Origin: Astur gentilis
Lineage: Eukaryota; Chordata; Aves; Accipitriformes; Accipitridae
DNA length: 64,000 nt
Assembly (NCBI RefSeq): GCF_929443795.1
Contig: NC_064889.1
Location: 15,449,299-15,513,298 of the forward strand
Direction: 5' to 3'
This document shows, piece by piece, positions 1 to 14,264 of the stretch. Each line of letters starts with the position of its first letter. Position 1 is the first letter of the stretch. The notes under the pieces were generated by a model. It worked only from the letters and a program-made list of their open reading frames with translations, searched no databases and was not told where the DNA came from. The position numbers and the translations under genes were made by a program.

Positions 1-3000
1 AGGAAGGCAGAAACCAGCAGTTTTTTTAATGTGGTAAGGCAAAAAATATCATATTTTTACTGAACAAAAGCAGAGTTAGTATTTTGGATAGTCTTACAAG
101 TCAGAAACAAATGCTCTTCATTATCCCTTGATTAAAGGAAAGACAATTTCTTAATCTACATTAATTTACCGTACAGCTGGACAAATCTCTAAAACTTTAA
201 AAAAGATTATTACCAAATGTTTTGAAATGTTTTGTTACTGTGCTTTGCCTGTCCTAAGTCTGAATGCTGTACAATTTGATTGTCTGAGATAACCAATTTG
301 TACTCAGAGTAGCACAGAGCCTATGACAACACATCTCTTGTGACTATCCGTACTTAGTAATCGTTTCTAAAATCCTAAACTGCCCACTATGAGTTTTGAG
401 TACTGAGACCACTTACAGACACTTTTCCAAATTATGACTCATTACATTAAGCCTTCTTTTCATGAAACTCTGCTTAACTGTGCATGTGCTGATTGTTTTC
501 TTTGTCATCTGACTTTCAGACTGGTTACTGATCTCCTTTGATATACTGTACATGACATCCTAACAAAACCAAGTCTTTAATCAAAATGATGAGGATTCAA
601 ATGTGTGCCACTGTCAGACAGCAGGGTAAGGCTAACATGCAGCAGATGTGTACTTGCAGGTCAGATGGAATGAATGGATTTAAGACATAGAGTTGGTGCA
701 ATCTTTAGTTTAACCCTAGATCTGATTTTAAAACCCAGGCAGAACATTTTCACAATGAGCTGTGCTGGTTTTAACTGTCAGCTGGCAAAAGACTGGCACA
801 AATACTTCATACATGGGATAGACCTGACAAGCCTTGAAAGTCACAATCTAGAAAGCAACAGGAATTCATTGCAGGGTGAGGCAAATGGCTCTGCCACTAT
901 GTTTTTTGCTTTATGACAAAAATCACCTGCATTAGTAGCTCTGTGTAAATATTTTCTCTTTCATGCTGCTAATCTACAAGATGTGGAAAAGCCAAAGACA
1001 CAGCCACAGGTGATTGCTTCTAACAGATTTCATTAATGCAAGCACAAAACACTGAGATTGCATAAATGAAATCTGCAGCTGCAAATCAAAAATAACACTC
1101 CCTGGTTAGTCAATTAAGGATCAGGAAGCACCAAGAGCAAGTATGTCAGAATATGATCTGCTTTAATATACTTTAGGAAAGAGCTTGTGAATTTAAACAT
1201 TTAATTGTGTAAGCTGAACTTTTTTCAAGAAAACAATTTATAAACTGTGGGATAGACTGGCATATTTTCATCCTACACATATGCAAAAGTTTTCATCTTA
1301 AAACATAGTGTCAGTCTCACTGAGTTCAATGGGAGTTGCGGTGCTCCATACTTTGTAAGAGATGCTTTGTTGCAAACCAGTTCCGAAGTGACTGGTGCCA
1401 CTGGTGTTTAAGCTACAGCATGATTAATTTTCTCAAATTTGTTACAGACATTTTAGCAGTAAAGACTGTTCAGGGCACTGCTATTTGTTAGGGAAAGTGT
1501 TACCAGATAGATTTGTACTTCATTATAGGGAAGTACGGTAGATATAATTTAATAGACTATAAAAAGAGGAAGGTTATGCTTTTTGATCTGTTCTGGGGAA
1601 ATAGAGATTTTTATGCACTGGCGTGATATTTATTTAATGCTGTTGATTGTGAACTGTAGAGTCCTATCCCCCCATTGCTATTGGCAGATGCCAAGAATTT
1701 GTGGATTCAAGCTGTGCACTGGTTAATTGTAAATTCACTGAAAGATTCAAAAGAAATGCTCATGGCAATAATAATGCTCAACTGAATAAGCAGTTAAGCA
1801 GATACTAACAAGTTACCATGTTGATGAGCCCAGTAGAAATACTGAGATGGATAAATTAATCAGGGGCTAATTCCTGAGTCCTGCTCAAGAGCTCTGAGCA
1901 GAATATATCATTCTGGGAATACAAAGGAACCAGAAAGCTAGTAGGTATCTCCAGATGTCAATTCCTCTTGAATAAGAACTTTTCATATACAGCATTTCTA
2001 ACAGTGTCACTAATGTGTATGTCTGTTGATCCCCAGCTGAAACATCAGTCCTTTGATGATTGTAGGTAGAGGGATTTAATTCACAGCAACCCTAATGGTG
2101 CTCTAACATATACCAGACAATGAAATGGCTTTTGTCAGCCACGAGTCTGGGGAAATGTTACCATTTGCAGCTTAATTTTTCACTAAGAATAGTTTTTACT
2201 CTTGGACAGAGGTGAGTGAGTCCACTGAGGTTAATGAATTCATGAATGTGAGTCAGAGATGCAGATCAAAACTCTTGCCTTTATTCTCTTACCATATACT
2301 GAAGAATTTGTACAGTCATAGCTTTCCTTTTACTTGGAGAGAATGGCATAATGATTGCTTTTTTTAAGGCATTGTAAGAAAAGTATCCCTATTGTTTAGT
2401 CATATAGCATATTGGGTCTACCAAAGCATGACATTTGTATAAAAAATGTCTTTCAAGAGCACTCAGAGACTACAGGGCCCGGTTTCATACTTGGGTGCCC
2501 TACTCAAAACCAGTAGAATATTTTCAGAAGAAACCCTATGTGTGAACAGTACCATTTCCTTTGTGATGCTGATGCTACATACATTGCAGTTCATCTGCAC
2601 CCTAGGATCTTTGGGCAAAGAAAAGAATCCAGTTCTACATTTTTCTTATTTTATTGGAAAGAATTGTATTGAAGTTTTTTATGAGAAAGAGTAACTACTG
2701 AAAATGTAACTTCACCTTTGTGATCTTAGCACATTTTCTTCAGTTTTTTTCAACACACTGAAAACTAACAATGTCACAATGAGAATATGCACCATTATCA
2801 GAAAGTAAAGCATAGCATGCAAATGCACAGTGCTGTGGTAGTTGAGGATGGGAAATTTATTTCTATCTTTGTGACCACTGTAGTTAGGTTGTACAATATA
2901 TACCTTAATAAGTCAATATATTCACATATTGCTGTAGAGGTATTAGGTTCAATAGTATTTATATATATTATTATGGAGCATTATGGCATGTCATCAGGTA

Positions 3001-5754
3001 ACCCCTATTTTATTCTATTAATATACTCTGATATGTGATATACTGTAACTTCAAGCATCTGTATAGCCTAGAAGGTGACTTATGCCACCTGTGTATATGA
3101 TGTCCAACAGCAATGAATGCCATTGGAAATTCCACATTTTGCTATTGCAATATATTCTAAACCCAAACCCTGTTCTTGGTGACATCTACGCAATAGTGCA
3201 GTTTGTAGCAGGGTTGACATAGCATAGCCAGTGCAGGATTTGCCTTTAAAGTACACTGTGGAAAATTTCTGATTTAGGCTATAAATATTCTGCAGAGAAT
3301 AATGTCTTAGCTCTCACTCTTGCCATCTTTGGTTTCTATAGTTGAGTATAGACCCACTGACTTCTGATTGAACATCTAACCTACATATCAGATTCTCAGA
3401 TACACATTCTTCTCTTAAAAATCAAAAAGTAAGAGTTGCACATTATTGATAACCACCAACTACACACCTTCCCTGTGATGAAGAATGTTGTCATAAGTCA
3501 ACACCTACACTTCTTCCTTTTAATCTTATGTCTCTGTACAGCTCCACGATAGTAATATCAGCTACCTCCTCTCACATACCTTATGATTCTTCCATCCAGG
3601 GCCTCAAATCTTCCACCTGTGCTTTCTTGTCCTCTCTTGCTGTCCATACACAGTATTCTGAGGTCTCATTGCTATGCCTAATTACTAGCTGGGCAAGAGG
3701 CAGCATGTCCTGTGGCTGGTTATGAGCTGTATGTGTGCTGATTGTCCAGCTGGTAAGCCAGACAAAACAGAACTTTTGAGTTCACATTGCAGTTTTTCCC
3801 TTAATGAGGCCAGTCATCTATCTAGTCATCATTTTCATGTAGCTGGGTAGAACTTAATATCTTTGAGATCACTGCTCTTCTATCAAATTTGTTTGAGATT
3901 GGCAAATAGATTCAAAAGTTAGTGGGAAAGACAGAAAACACAGTTGCATAAGCTTGGGATGATCAGGTTAGGAACACAGTAATGCTTTCTGAATACTAGA
4001 CTAGGCTGGTATACTACTTAGGTGTGTACTTACTAGACTAAACTAGACAAACAGATTCAGAGATCAGATAGTTTCTTAAACACTGTAAATAACGCTATCC
4101 CAGGAATGGATCCAAGGAGACCTGCTTATGTCAGCACACTCATGTTGCCTCTCCTTCCACATTTTGTATCATGGAAATACCTTTGAAACTAGGACAGTCT
4201 CTAAGGCTAATTATACTAGCATCTAGGGGAGAGTTTTGGCATTGTGGAAATGTGCAGCGGAATCCCCATGCGCTGCATTTGGGAAAGGATTTTCGAAGCT
4301 GTAATAAATTCAGTTGTTTCATTTAGTTCTTTGTTGAATGAGAACTATCTATGGTGTGTTGGTTATTCAACTCATACATATTTATCCTTCAAGTAGGCAG
4401 AATATGTAACTGAATTTTATTTGAGGCTTGAATGCTTCAGTCTACATGCTCCATAGAAGATCACCATCTTGGAATGAATGACCTCTGTTATGTCAAAGGG
4501 AACAGGCCAATCCATTTGAACAAAGTGTGTTATATGAATTCTTTCTATAAATCCACTGCAACCAGTGCAGTTAAGAGCAGTTACAAATTTGACCCACAAA
4601 ATTATTTTTTTTTTTTTTGCCATACACATTCTGTAAACAGTATTTTGAAAATACTCATTAAACTCCTCAGTATCAACATAGTAATGTAACATCCCATGCT
4701 TGAACTTACTCTACATAAATTGATTCATATAAAGATTCTGTCTGTGAATTTCTTTATGTAAAAAGTATTAGATGCCTTGATTCACCAATGTAGGAGTCAC
4801 CAGTTGATGTCTCAGTGCTGTTCAGAGCTTTTTGTTTTAATTTTTCCATTTCTGATTGTCAGGCTTAAAAATAATATGATTTCTCACTAAGTTATGATGT
4901 TGTGCTGGACATGGATATATATATGTATACACATGTATGTATAAATTTGTATGTATGTTTTGATTGGCATACCAGTACATGTCAGTTAACAAGATCAAAT
5001 ATTTATTCCGTTTTGAGGAAAGCATATCATATGTCTTGGCTGTAAAGAGGCCATAGTCTGAAGTTCTTTGATATAATATTTCTAATGTCTTTGTAATGGC
5101 TGTATACATACAGTTTTTCATTAAACAAATCATAATATTTACTTCAAAAGAAGAGCTCTTACCAAAGAGCTTCTTATGCTGAAAAAATTGTAAGGATGCA
5201 AATTAGTCAAAGCAAAATGAATGCCTGCTTGCCTTAATGAACAACTAATTCAGTTCCTTTGAATTCAGTGTTATTGAGCTGCTTCTCTCTGGTCTTATGT
5301 GATTTGTATTGTGCGATTTGAAACAGCATGAATATACAGACACCTTTACAGGACTGTTACTGTGGCAGCAGACAACTATAGTTAGTTTGGCTGGAAGCAC
5401 TGTCTTTAATGCACTGTTTTAACTAGATTAACTTCTTATACTCTTACTTAAAAACTCAGGTAGGACTTGCTGGTAAATTCAGTTGACTACATGTGTCTTT
5501 TAAATTAAAAACTTGTTAAAATTTAGGATTTATAAGGGGGTAATTGATTTATAGAAGCAGTAGACTTCTGTTTACTTTACACAGTAATTAATTAACCTGA
5601 TTATAAATAGGAAACATTTTTTAAGTTTTCTGCTATCATAAAGCAGTTTGCAAAGTCAGCTTTACATAGTATAAAAATGTCAAACAGAAATCCATCTGTC
5701 TCTTATAGTTCCCTGATCACCAGATGTGCTTGTTACCCTGTTTTTCTTCTTCCG

Positions 5755-5793
5755 AAAAAAAAAAGAAAAAAAAAAAAGAAAAAAAAAAGAAAA
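5755..5793. repeat. A-rich simple tract
   Basis: A run of A interrupted by three single G residues, 39 bp long. A T-rich run follows about 50 bp downstream (roughly 5842-5857), so the two could fold back weakly on each other. This looks like ordinary simple sequence; no retrotransposon body was recognised next to the tract. Confidence 0.9.
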
Positions 5794-8185
5794 TCATTTG
5801 TGACCTCCTTTTGTGCTAAAATATTTCATTGTTCAATTCCCATTTTTTTTCTTTTTTAAAAGATAATCATAGGCAGATCACAAACTTGAAGGTGCGTATA
5901 TTGGACTCACATAAAGCCTCTGAAGCAAAATGCATCTATTTCTTCAGCTTAGTTTATGTAGAGGCAAAATAAGTCAAATGCGTGAAACTTAGATTCAGAG
6001 TTCACAGATTGTCCTTCGCAGAAGAAATCAAATGAAAGATCTCTGAATAACCCAAATAATCAAACTTATTTGGTGATGGATGTCCTGAATTTAGCTGAAA
6101 AAGTTAGCAGTTTGTGGTGGAACCTGCTTCATATTAATGCAGATAGGAGGCTGCTGTCATAGACATGTCTTCCTGTTTCAACAGCAGGATTTATTTGGGT
6201 AACCTGTGTTATGCTGTGGGCCTTTATAGTAATTGGTTTCTGAGATCAACTCCACAAATATAGATACTGCAATTCCATGTTACAGAACTAGACATTTAGT
6301 GTACCAGTCCTCTTGAAACACTAAGAAAAAAACCTTCACTGAAATGAAAAAAACATTTTACAAACATCAGTGCTACTTCTTTTGCAACAGTTTCCAAGGG
6401 GGGACATTGAGCAATGCTTGTAAATCATCCCCATATTTTTAAGATGCAGGAAGATGTGCCTCTGTTCAGTGCAACTGAGAAGTGGAGGTGATGCTGCTAC
6501 TGGATTCCAGTGCAGGACCAAATTCAAAGGGCCATTAATTTTGCTTTGCATCACTTCCTCATCACAAAGCAGATTTAATGCTATATTAAGTAGCAGCCCA
6601 GTGGTTCACAGTGTATTGGAGAATCCAGGTGGTGCAACTCTGGTGAAATGGCTTCTATAGTCCCTTCCTCACAGTTTCAGTGTAGATGTTGAGCAATAGA
6701 GGGTGGGAAAAAGCAGGGGCAGATGAAGTTTTCAGTACAATCTTTTTCCTAAATTCACAGCTTCCAAAATTCTGTGGTTAGGTAAGAATCTCAAATTTCA
6801 TTTAAAAATTAAGTCTCAGAAGCCATAAAGTAAATAAAAAGAAAAACAGACAGATATTAATCTTGTGATGTTTGATCCAATTTTGTGTTTTGGGGAACTG
6901 TCTTCTGGTTTTTGAACACCTGGATTTGGCAAGGCTGCTACCATGGCTGGAACAACATACTCAAAGTCTTTTCTTACTATCACTATTCCTCTTCCACTCC
7001 CTTTCAGGCAAATTAACTAATTTGGACACAGTATTTCAACACATTTTTGCATTGAAGGTGGCTAATAGCCTACTATAAGCAGAAAGAATATCTCTAAAAG
7101 CCCAGATAAATAGCTGAATAATGTGCTCTTCCCAAGCTAAATGATAAAAATCTATAGTAAAAATATTACAAATTAATTCCTCTACTTAATGGCCTAAGCC
7201 CATGTTCAGGATTCAGTGTTTCAAGAGCTACAAGGACAGCATAACTGCTATTCTAGGGGCTATCAGTTCTCATACTTTAATGAGTGCCTTGACAGCACTA
7301 GGATATTTACATTAGAAATATTTTGTATGGTAGTAGAGACAATGTGGGAGATAACTTACAGTTCATGATTTTGTACTGCTTATCAGCTTAAGGAGAGTAA
7401 AAAGCCGAGTGTATACATTATTTAAATTAGTTAGGCTTTAAAGACCCTGAATTCCCAGATCTGTTAAAATTAAATCCTAAAATGTGTTTTAGCAATCAGC
7501 AGTTTAGCTGAAGTAAAGCATGCATTTGAAATTTTTTGCTAGATCAGTATGACATTAGAGGTATCCTGCAGATTAGAGTCCTTTATATCTAAATATCCTG
7601 AAACTCTACAACAGTTACTTATAAGCCCAAAACAGAAAACAAAAATATTGCATAAGAACTTGAAATGGAGGAAAAGACTTTAAAATCCCAGGTTTTTGAA
7701 TAATGGGATCCTATTCTGATATTTGCAAATGCACTTTATTAATGATTTAGGATCTAAAGAAAAATTTCATTAAAGCTTTAGAGTTTATCTTTGTATAAAC
7801 TAAGGAACACTTTGAAATACCTATTCTTCTGTTAAAATGCACTCTAGGGGCTTCTATGAATCTTATTATTTACTGAACAGACCAGAGTGACTCACTCAGA
7901 AAAGTTAAGGGCTATCAAGTAAAAAAGTATTTAGGGATTTCTTTAAATGTCTGTTATTCACTCAACAGACTGAAACAGCTTCTCTATCACACTAATACTT
8001 ATGGACCTCTGTCGATAGTTATTCATCTGTTTTGTATAAAAAGATATCTGTATGCTAAGAATGCATTATCAGATTATGAGTGGAAGAATTTCATGTGCTC
8101 TGAATGGCTTTTAATGTGGTAATATACTATGCATGTCTTTTACCGAAATACCTGGTTTCATTTCTTGAATTTTTTTATTTTTTTT

Positions 8186-8203
8186 TGTGTGTGTGTGTGT
8201 GTG
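8186..8203. repeat. (TG)9 microsatellite
   Basis: Nine perfect TG dinucleotides preceded by a T-rich run from about 8170. It should be length-polymorphic. No function is implied. Confidence 0.95.
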
Positions 8204-10738
8204 ACTCATTCTTTTACTTAAAGACCTAAATGCACTGGTCAGGAGGACTAAAGAGCTCAGAATGTTAGTACTGAGATATAGAGCCCTTTTCTTCTAGGTC
8301 AGTGGCATGAATTTGACCCTGGTTAGTAATAACGGGGAGTCATTATCAGCTGGTGGCTGTTTGGTGGCCTACAACATACAAGCTGGTGGTTTCACTTTGT
8401 GTAATGACCCTTGGCTGCATACACATACACACAGCCTTCAGTTAAAACATGTGCAGATAGCTTGGAAAATACCACATATCTCACGATTTAGCTTCAAAAC
8501 TCAGCCTGAAAGGTCATCTGTGGTGGCAATTAAGAGTGACAGGCTTTATACCCTGTCAGCCACAGAGAACAAGGTACTCGCCAGCATTCACACAGGTCAT
8601 TTGTTTCTGCTTGGACAGTGGTACATACACATTTAAGGCAGAATAACACAAAATAATGGATAAGTACTAAATTCATTCCATACAAGACAAAGTTATGAAG
8701 CAAAGTCCTTACAGCTGAGGAGTCTGTGAGCAAAAAAGGAGGGAAGCAGAAAATAAAGGGGAAGAAAACCTGGAAAGAAAGGTAGTGGAAAAGGGAAGAT
8801 ATGGAATGCTAAAACAGAGAATGTAGAGAAATGTAAAACAGCAAATATGCTGCTGGCCCATGCTTCCCAAAATACCTGACCTCTACCCCCACCTCCTTTT
8901 CAGAATTAATCTACTTCCTGTGGGAGAAAAAAAAAAAATTGGCTTGTTATGTAAGAAGAAAAATTCAGCAAAGTATTTAAGCACATTTTTCACTTTCTAC
9001 ATGTGAAACATCCTGCTCATTTCAGCCGAGTGACTGTCATCCCTTACACTTACCTACCTTACCAAAGCAAAGTTTCATGATTATGCTGTGTAGACTAAGG
9101 TAAAGGGCTTTGTTATGATGACGGATGGTGGCTTTACTACATCATCAGCAAGCAGCATGATGACCAGGAAATTAGCAAGGAGCAACAAAGAAATAAGAAG
9201 ATTCCCACTGATGTGGTATGACCTTTAGAGAGGGTTGGGAGGACTTTTGGAGCACACACATGCTGGGTCAGTATTTTCCACAAACTGGTTCACCCATCTC
9301 TACAGTTACTGTTAAATATCTGTGACATACTTGAGTTGATTCAATGGTGAAAGGCTTAAAGATCAGGCTGGGTTGACATTTTTCTTGTAAGGCTCAATAT
9401 CATGAAAACATTCGAAGTGTAAAGAGCTGTAGAACTGGCTAGTTTCACATGTCATACTGATGCTATGTGGCTTTGTAAAAGAACTGATACACTTTGACGC
9501 TCTAGGCCTGAAGCAAATACAAAGCATAGGACTTCTGTGCATGGTAAGAGACCGTGAAGCAGCAGCATAGAGTACCAGGTAAGATCAAATTCCTGGCTGT
9601 CTTCCATTTCCCTGTCACAGTGCATATGCTTAATAAACTGTTTTTACAATAGTGATAGGATATGACTGCCACCTGCATGCTATGTAATATGTATACTCTA
9701 CAGTAAGAACATTTAGCAGCTGCAAGATATAACTAGTTTAAGCCTAGAATGCCTGGATGTTCTTAGGTGAGCTCACTACTTTCTAAGCTGTAAAAATGCT
9801 TAATCCCTGTGTCACTTTATATTATTTTGTATTTAATATTGTTAGTGCATTGACAAAAGCATGTAACCAGGGGCAGAATCTGCCCTATCATATTTAGTAG
9901 GATATGATTCCTCAACTAGAGACACTGCAACCTCGTAAGGGCACATATTCTGCTTTGTTTTCACACCTGAAATGTGAGAGAGTAGATCTTGTCTTGCAGA
10001 ACTGTAACTGCCAACTCTGCGACAAACATACGTGACCTCAGTGCTGGTACATAATAACCTACAGATGCTAAGACCACATTTTGGTTTAAGAACTAAACAA
10101 ATAACTGACTGACAGCTTAGCAATATATTCATGTTTGACGCTTTTGACTGGCACTTAGATGGAAAGCTCTTTGGAGCAGGAAATCACTTTTTATTTGATA
10201 ATTATATGAGGCCCTGTTCCTAACTAAAGTTTTACAGAAAAATTATTATTATATTGTTTAATGATTTTTTAACTTAGAATAATGCAAATGCCATAAGTAG
10301 CTTATATTAAGTTTTGAGACTTATTAATGCTTCTTATACAACAGTACCTATCTCCTCTTTAATTATCTTCTGCTCTCCCATTTTGGGTCTGCAGTCACTT
10401 TTCTTTAAGCTTCAGTTATATTACCTCATTAACTTTGTTTCTGCAGAAGCGGTAGATTCTGCTCTGCTCAAAGGCAAATCTTTACGCTGTAGTTAGTTAG
10501 CAGGGGACTGTTTGTATGCAGGTCTTCACTTCCTGCACATTGTGTCTTTTGGTACTTCTCACAATAGACTTGGCAAAGCTGAGGCTTATTATGTATCAGT
10601 TATATTTTTGTCTTTTACAGTCCTCCATTGCTAAATAAGAAAGCCAAGCTTCTTTCACAAATAGAGGAAGCATCTTGCTGCTTTCCAATAGGTAACCACA
10701 CATACTTCATACGTAACCATTGATTTTCTACCCAGGGA

Positions 10739-10945
10739 TATGTAGGAAATCTTACAAAGAGCATGAGTAAGGACGCATCTAATAACATGTCAGACTTTTC
10801 CTGTTTCCACACTTGAATGCTCAGTCCAGAATACTGATCCCCGCACCAGAGAACAACCACAGTTTACAAAGTCAATATATACTGTATGAAGTAGCTGTAT
10901 ACTTATGATAGTTACCACAGGGAATGAAACCTAGAATTTTTAGAT
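10739..10945 (+). repeat. Left arm of 207-bp inverted repeat
   Basis: The reverse complement of this segment matches 12495-12701 without gaps, with 7 mismatches over 207 bp (about 96.6% identity). Homology stops abruptly at both edges. The outer edge is a TA dinucleotide (10739-10740) that has a counterpart at the outer edge of the other arm. I do not recognise the sequence as a known transposon family. An 81-codon frame on the minus strand overlaps it but resembles no protein I know. Confidence 0.95.
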
Positions 10946-12494
10946 GCAAGCAGAGGGCATAGGCAGGATCTGACTTTTCTCTGAAGTAGGCTCAGCTAGA
11001 GGAAAAATATTGATTTTCACCACAGCCATCCTTCCTTCAAAAGTTATTTCATGTTTGAAAGGGATGCATGAGGCTATAGAGGAAAAGAAAAAGGGTGATA
11101 TTTTATCTTAATTTATAATTTTATTTTATTTACAGGATTCAGTTATTTTATGTTCATTCTTTCTTATACAAAAGCAAATAAAACAGCAGATTTTGTTTAA
11201 CTGCAGTGTTTGATGCATACTGCGTTGGAAGTTATTAATTCATATCAGTGGTCAGTCATGGTAGTCATGCTTTTTTCCAAATAGGTGTTGCAGACATCAA
11301 ACAAAAAAAGTAAAAATAAATTAAACTTGAAAGGTTTAGTTTGCTTGTGTAAAGCACTCAAATGTTAACAGATTTCTCTGAACAAACTGCTAAATCCTAA
11401 ATCTGCAAAGTCTGAAAACGACTTTCCTAAGACTGCATGCAAACTGCCAGCTTCAGTTCATGAGGTCTTCACAGACTGAAATTAATTGTTTGGTTTCAAA
11501 ACCCTTTAGTCAATACTGGCTTTTACGAGAAGAAAGGCTGCTGGGCTTGGTGGGCCATTGGTCAGATGTAGAATGAGGTTGCTATTGGGATTGGGTGGAT
11601 TTTGATAGAACACATTTATGCAGAAATGCAGGTGTTCTTTCAGATGGGGCAAATGAAAAGTGGAGGAGGATGTTGGGGAATATGCAGATTACATTCTCTA
11701 AGCCCCCTGGAAAATCTAGTTTTGCCTGTGTTCCTACACTCATTTTTTCAATGTGAGCAACTGAGAACTTTATATTCATGAGCATTATGAAAAAATGAAA
11801 TAAAATTGGTTCAGAAAGAGTATGCTATATAATTCTCATGTTATGGTATTTACTTGAGATAATTACCTGGTTTAGAAATCTAGCTAGAGTCATTGTGTAA
11901 TAAAAGCAGAATTGAACACTGTACTCAAATTAAAATATACCTGCATTGTAGTATATTTTGTTCATATGAATTCTAGTATTATTTCTGTCCCTTTCAAAAG
12001 AAAAAAAGTAAGCCTTTTTTTTTTTTCCCCTTAATTTAAACAGTTCCACTTAGTGTTCTTTTTGCTCATTCTTCTGAAGCATTTCTGCCTGAAGCACAGC
12101 TACAGTACACTCATAAAACATATCAAGGTATCAGCATTCTCCAATACTCCAGCCACTCCAATCACTGCTGGATGAACAGCTGAGAGTGCATTTTTTTTAA
12201 TATTTGCAACTAAAAATATTTCAGCACATAAAAGTGCCCAGTTCTGCAAGCCTTCTTGGCCAGGACATTCCTCAAAATTTCAGTGAAACTCTAATCCTAG
12301 TAGGATTGCAGATTCAAAATAAAAATCCTGGGGATGTATACTTCAGGGGGTAAAAAACCAAAGCAAAAAATGAACTGTGAGAAAAAAAATCCTTTTTGAT
12401 TTAGAAAGCACAAACTATGGTAACAAAACAAAATTCTTAAAAATACTGATTATCAAAACACAGTTCTGTATTCCTTATGCAGGAATTAACATTA
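10946..12494. other. Spacer between the inverted-repeat arms
   Basis: AT-rich sequence of 1549 bp between the two arms. There is no transposase-like frame, no LTR and no internal tandem structure that I can see. If the arms are the terminal repeats of a DNA element, this would be its non-coding interior and the whole element would be 1963 bp. If the arms arose by inverted duplication, it is simply the intervening host sequence. Confidence 0.6.
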
Positions 12495-12701
12495 ATCTAA
12501 AAATTCTAGGTTTCATTCCCTGTGGTAACTATCACAACTATACAGCTACTTCATACAGTATATATTGACTTTGTAACTTGTGGTTGTTCTCTGGTGTGGG
12601 GATCAGTATTCTGGACTGAGCATTCAAGTGTGGAAACAGGAAAAGTCTGACATGTTATTAGATGCGTCCTTACTCATGCTCTTTGTAAGATTTCCTGCGT
12701 A
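12495..12701 (-). repeat. Right arm of 207-bp inverted repeat
   Basis: Partner of 10739-10945 in opposite orientation. Differences are scattered: two near 12515-12520, two near 12578, one near 12597 and two at 12697-12699. The central stretch of about 95 bp (roughly 12600-12695) is identical between arms. Flanks on either side show no further similarity. Confidence 0.95.
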
Positions 12702-14231
12702 ACTAAAGTTTACTAAAGCAAAAGACCAAACCTGCATTCTTTTCCCATTCCAAACTTCTGCTGACTTCATGCAAACATAAGTGCTCTAAAAATGTCCTAC
12801 TTCCTTATAAAAAAATAAGTAAATTAGATTTTATAATAATATAAGGAATCATGAACCTTACTAATGCAGCACCTATATGAAATTACTAACAGTCATGCAA
12901 GCATGGATAGTATGAAATAGGCAACAAAAGGTCATGGATGTGAACAGAAATTAAAATGTGATTTCAGCAATGGGCTTTTGCATATTCTGCTAAAGAAGGT
13001 GGGCTGCAAACCCCGTGAGTCCAGCAGAGGGTATTAGATGAACTAAATGTAAGGTTATTCATTCCTCAGTTGACTCTGAAGTAAAACAATTCTGCATGAA
13101 TGGAATATACCAATGTTTTCAGCCACTGATACTTAGAATGTTTAATTCTTCATATTTAGAATATTAAATATTTGCATATTATTAAGTGGGTGAATAGTTT
13201 TCTGCTTGTTCAGCTGCTAACAGTAATTACTGATCCTTAGAAACAAACATGCCAAACATAACAGTACAGAAATACATATGCTGAGACTGCCTCACAGAGT
13301 GTCGTCACAGTAGCAGGTACACAAATACTGATTCAGTACTTCAAGGGTAATTTTAGGCATGGTAGTTAGTTAATCCTAAAATAAAGTAAAAGTGAATGGA
13401 ACAGTAAGGAGAAAATCCAGACATTTAATTACCTCATAATTTGAAATGTTTTTTGTTATTATTTTTCAATTTATAAAACCACGATGTTTAAATTAGATGG
13501 GTTTATGTGTAGTTCATCTATACTTACTATATCTACTTACCAACAAAAGAGATTTTTGAAGCAATAATGAGAAGTCTTCCTCTTTGTTCTCAGATAATTT
13601 TGTTTTGTGCTTACTACTGCAGTCTTGTTTGAACTGAAGGATGCATAGGTTGTTAACGTGTGAGGTATAGAATGAGATTTTATATTTTCTACATCACGTA
13701 GCAGCCAATTAAATCAGCTTGTGAAGGAAAAGAATTCTGTTACTCTTCTCACAGTACACGGTAAAAAAATAGGTCCAAAAGTTTTAGATGTTTTTTCTTC
13801 AACTCTTGAGACCAATTAATCTAGCCAGATAAAAAAATGACAGGGGAATGAGCCCTCAAATGGAACTCTTAATTCTTCTGAGAAATTCATCACTGGAACA
13901 ATGCTGCTACATACAGTGATAGAGCCTGAGTGTATATTAGGTCTTGTCTAGTCAGTTGTTCATTCCTCCAACAAATCCACCTTAAGTCTTTTGCTTCAGT
14001 AGCTCCTGTATTTAAGACAACCCAAAACATGTAGGTGGTCAGGGGGTTACAGTTTCTTCTTAAAACTGGCTCACAAAACACCTATGACTGCATCTCATGC
14101 ATCAAATAATGAACAATGAAAATCCATGACATGAAATTGGACCTTGTGGAGCTTCTTAGTGGAGGCAAAGGACTGAAATAGGAGAGGAAAACAACATTTT
14201 CATTATTAAAACAATTGGAGTAACTAGACTT

Positions 14232-14264
14232 GTCTTAAGATACTTAATCTAGTCTTAAGATACT
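14232..14264. repeat. 20-bp tandem duplication
   Basis: The 13-mer gtcttaagatact occurs at 14232-14244 and again at 14252-14264, a 20-bp period, with partly similar sequence between the copies. This looks like a small local duplication. Confidence 0.85.

Larger units (their letters stand above)
1..10738. other. Intergenic, AT-rich, no gene recognised
   Basis: This stretch was read on both strands for coding exons, tRNA-like A/B boxes and long repeats, and none was found. The longest open frames are about 80-110 codons, lack family motifs and are not flanked by convincing splice signals, so I treat them as chance. It holds simple repeats (A-rich tract at 5755-5793, TG repeat at 8186-8203) and a purine-rich strand at about 8730-8810. 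Given the endophilin promoter at 37 kb on the + strand, this is far upstream intergenic DNA. Distal enhancers could be present but cannot be seen from sequence alone. Confidence 0.7.
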
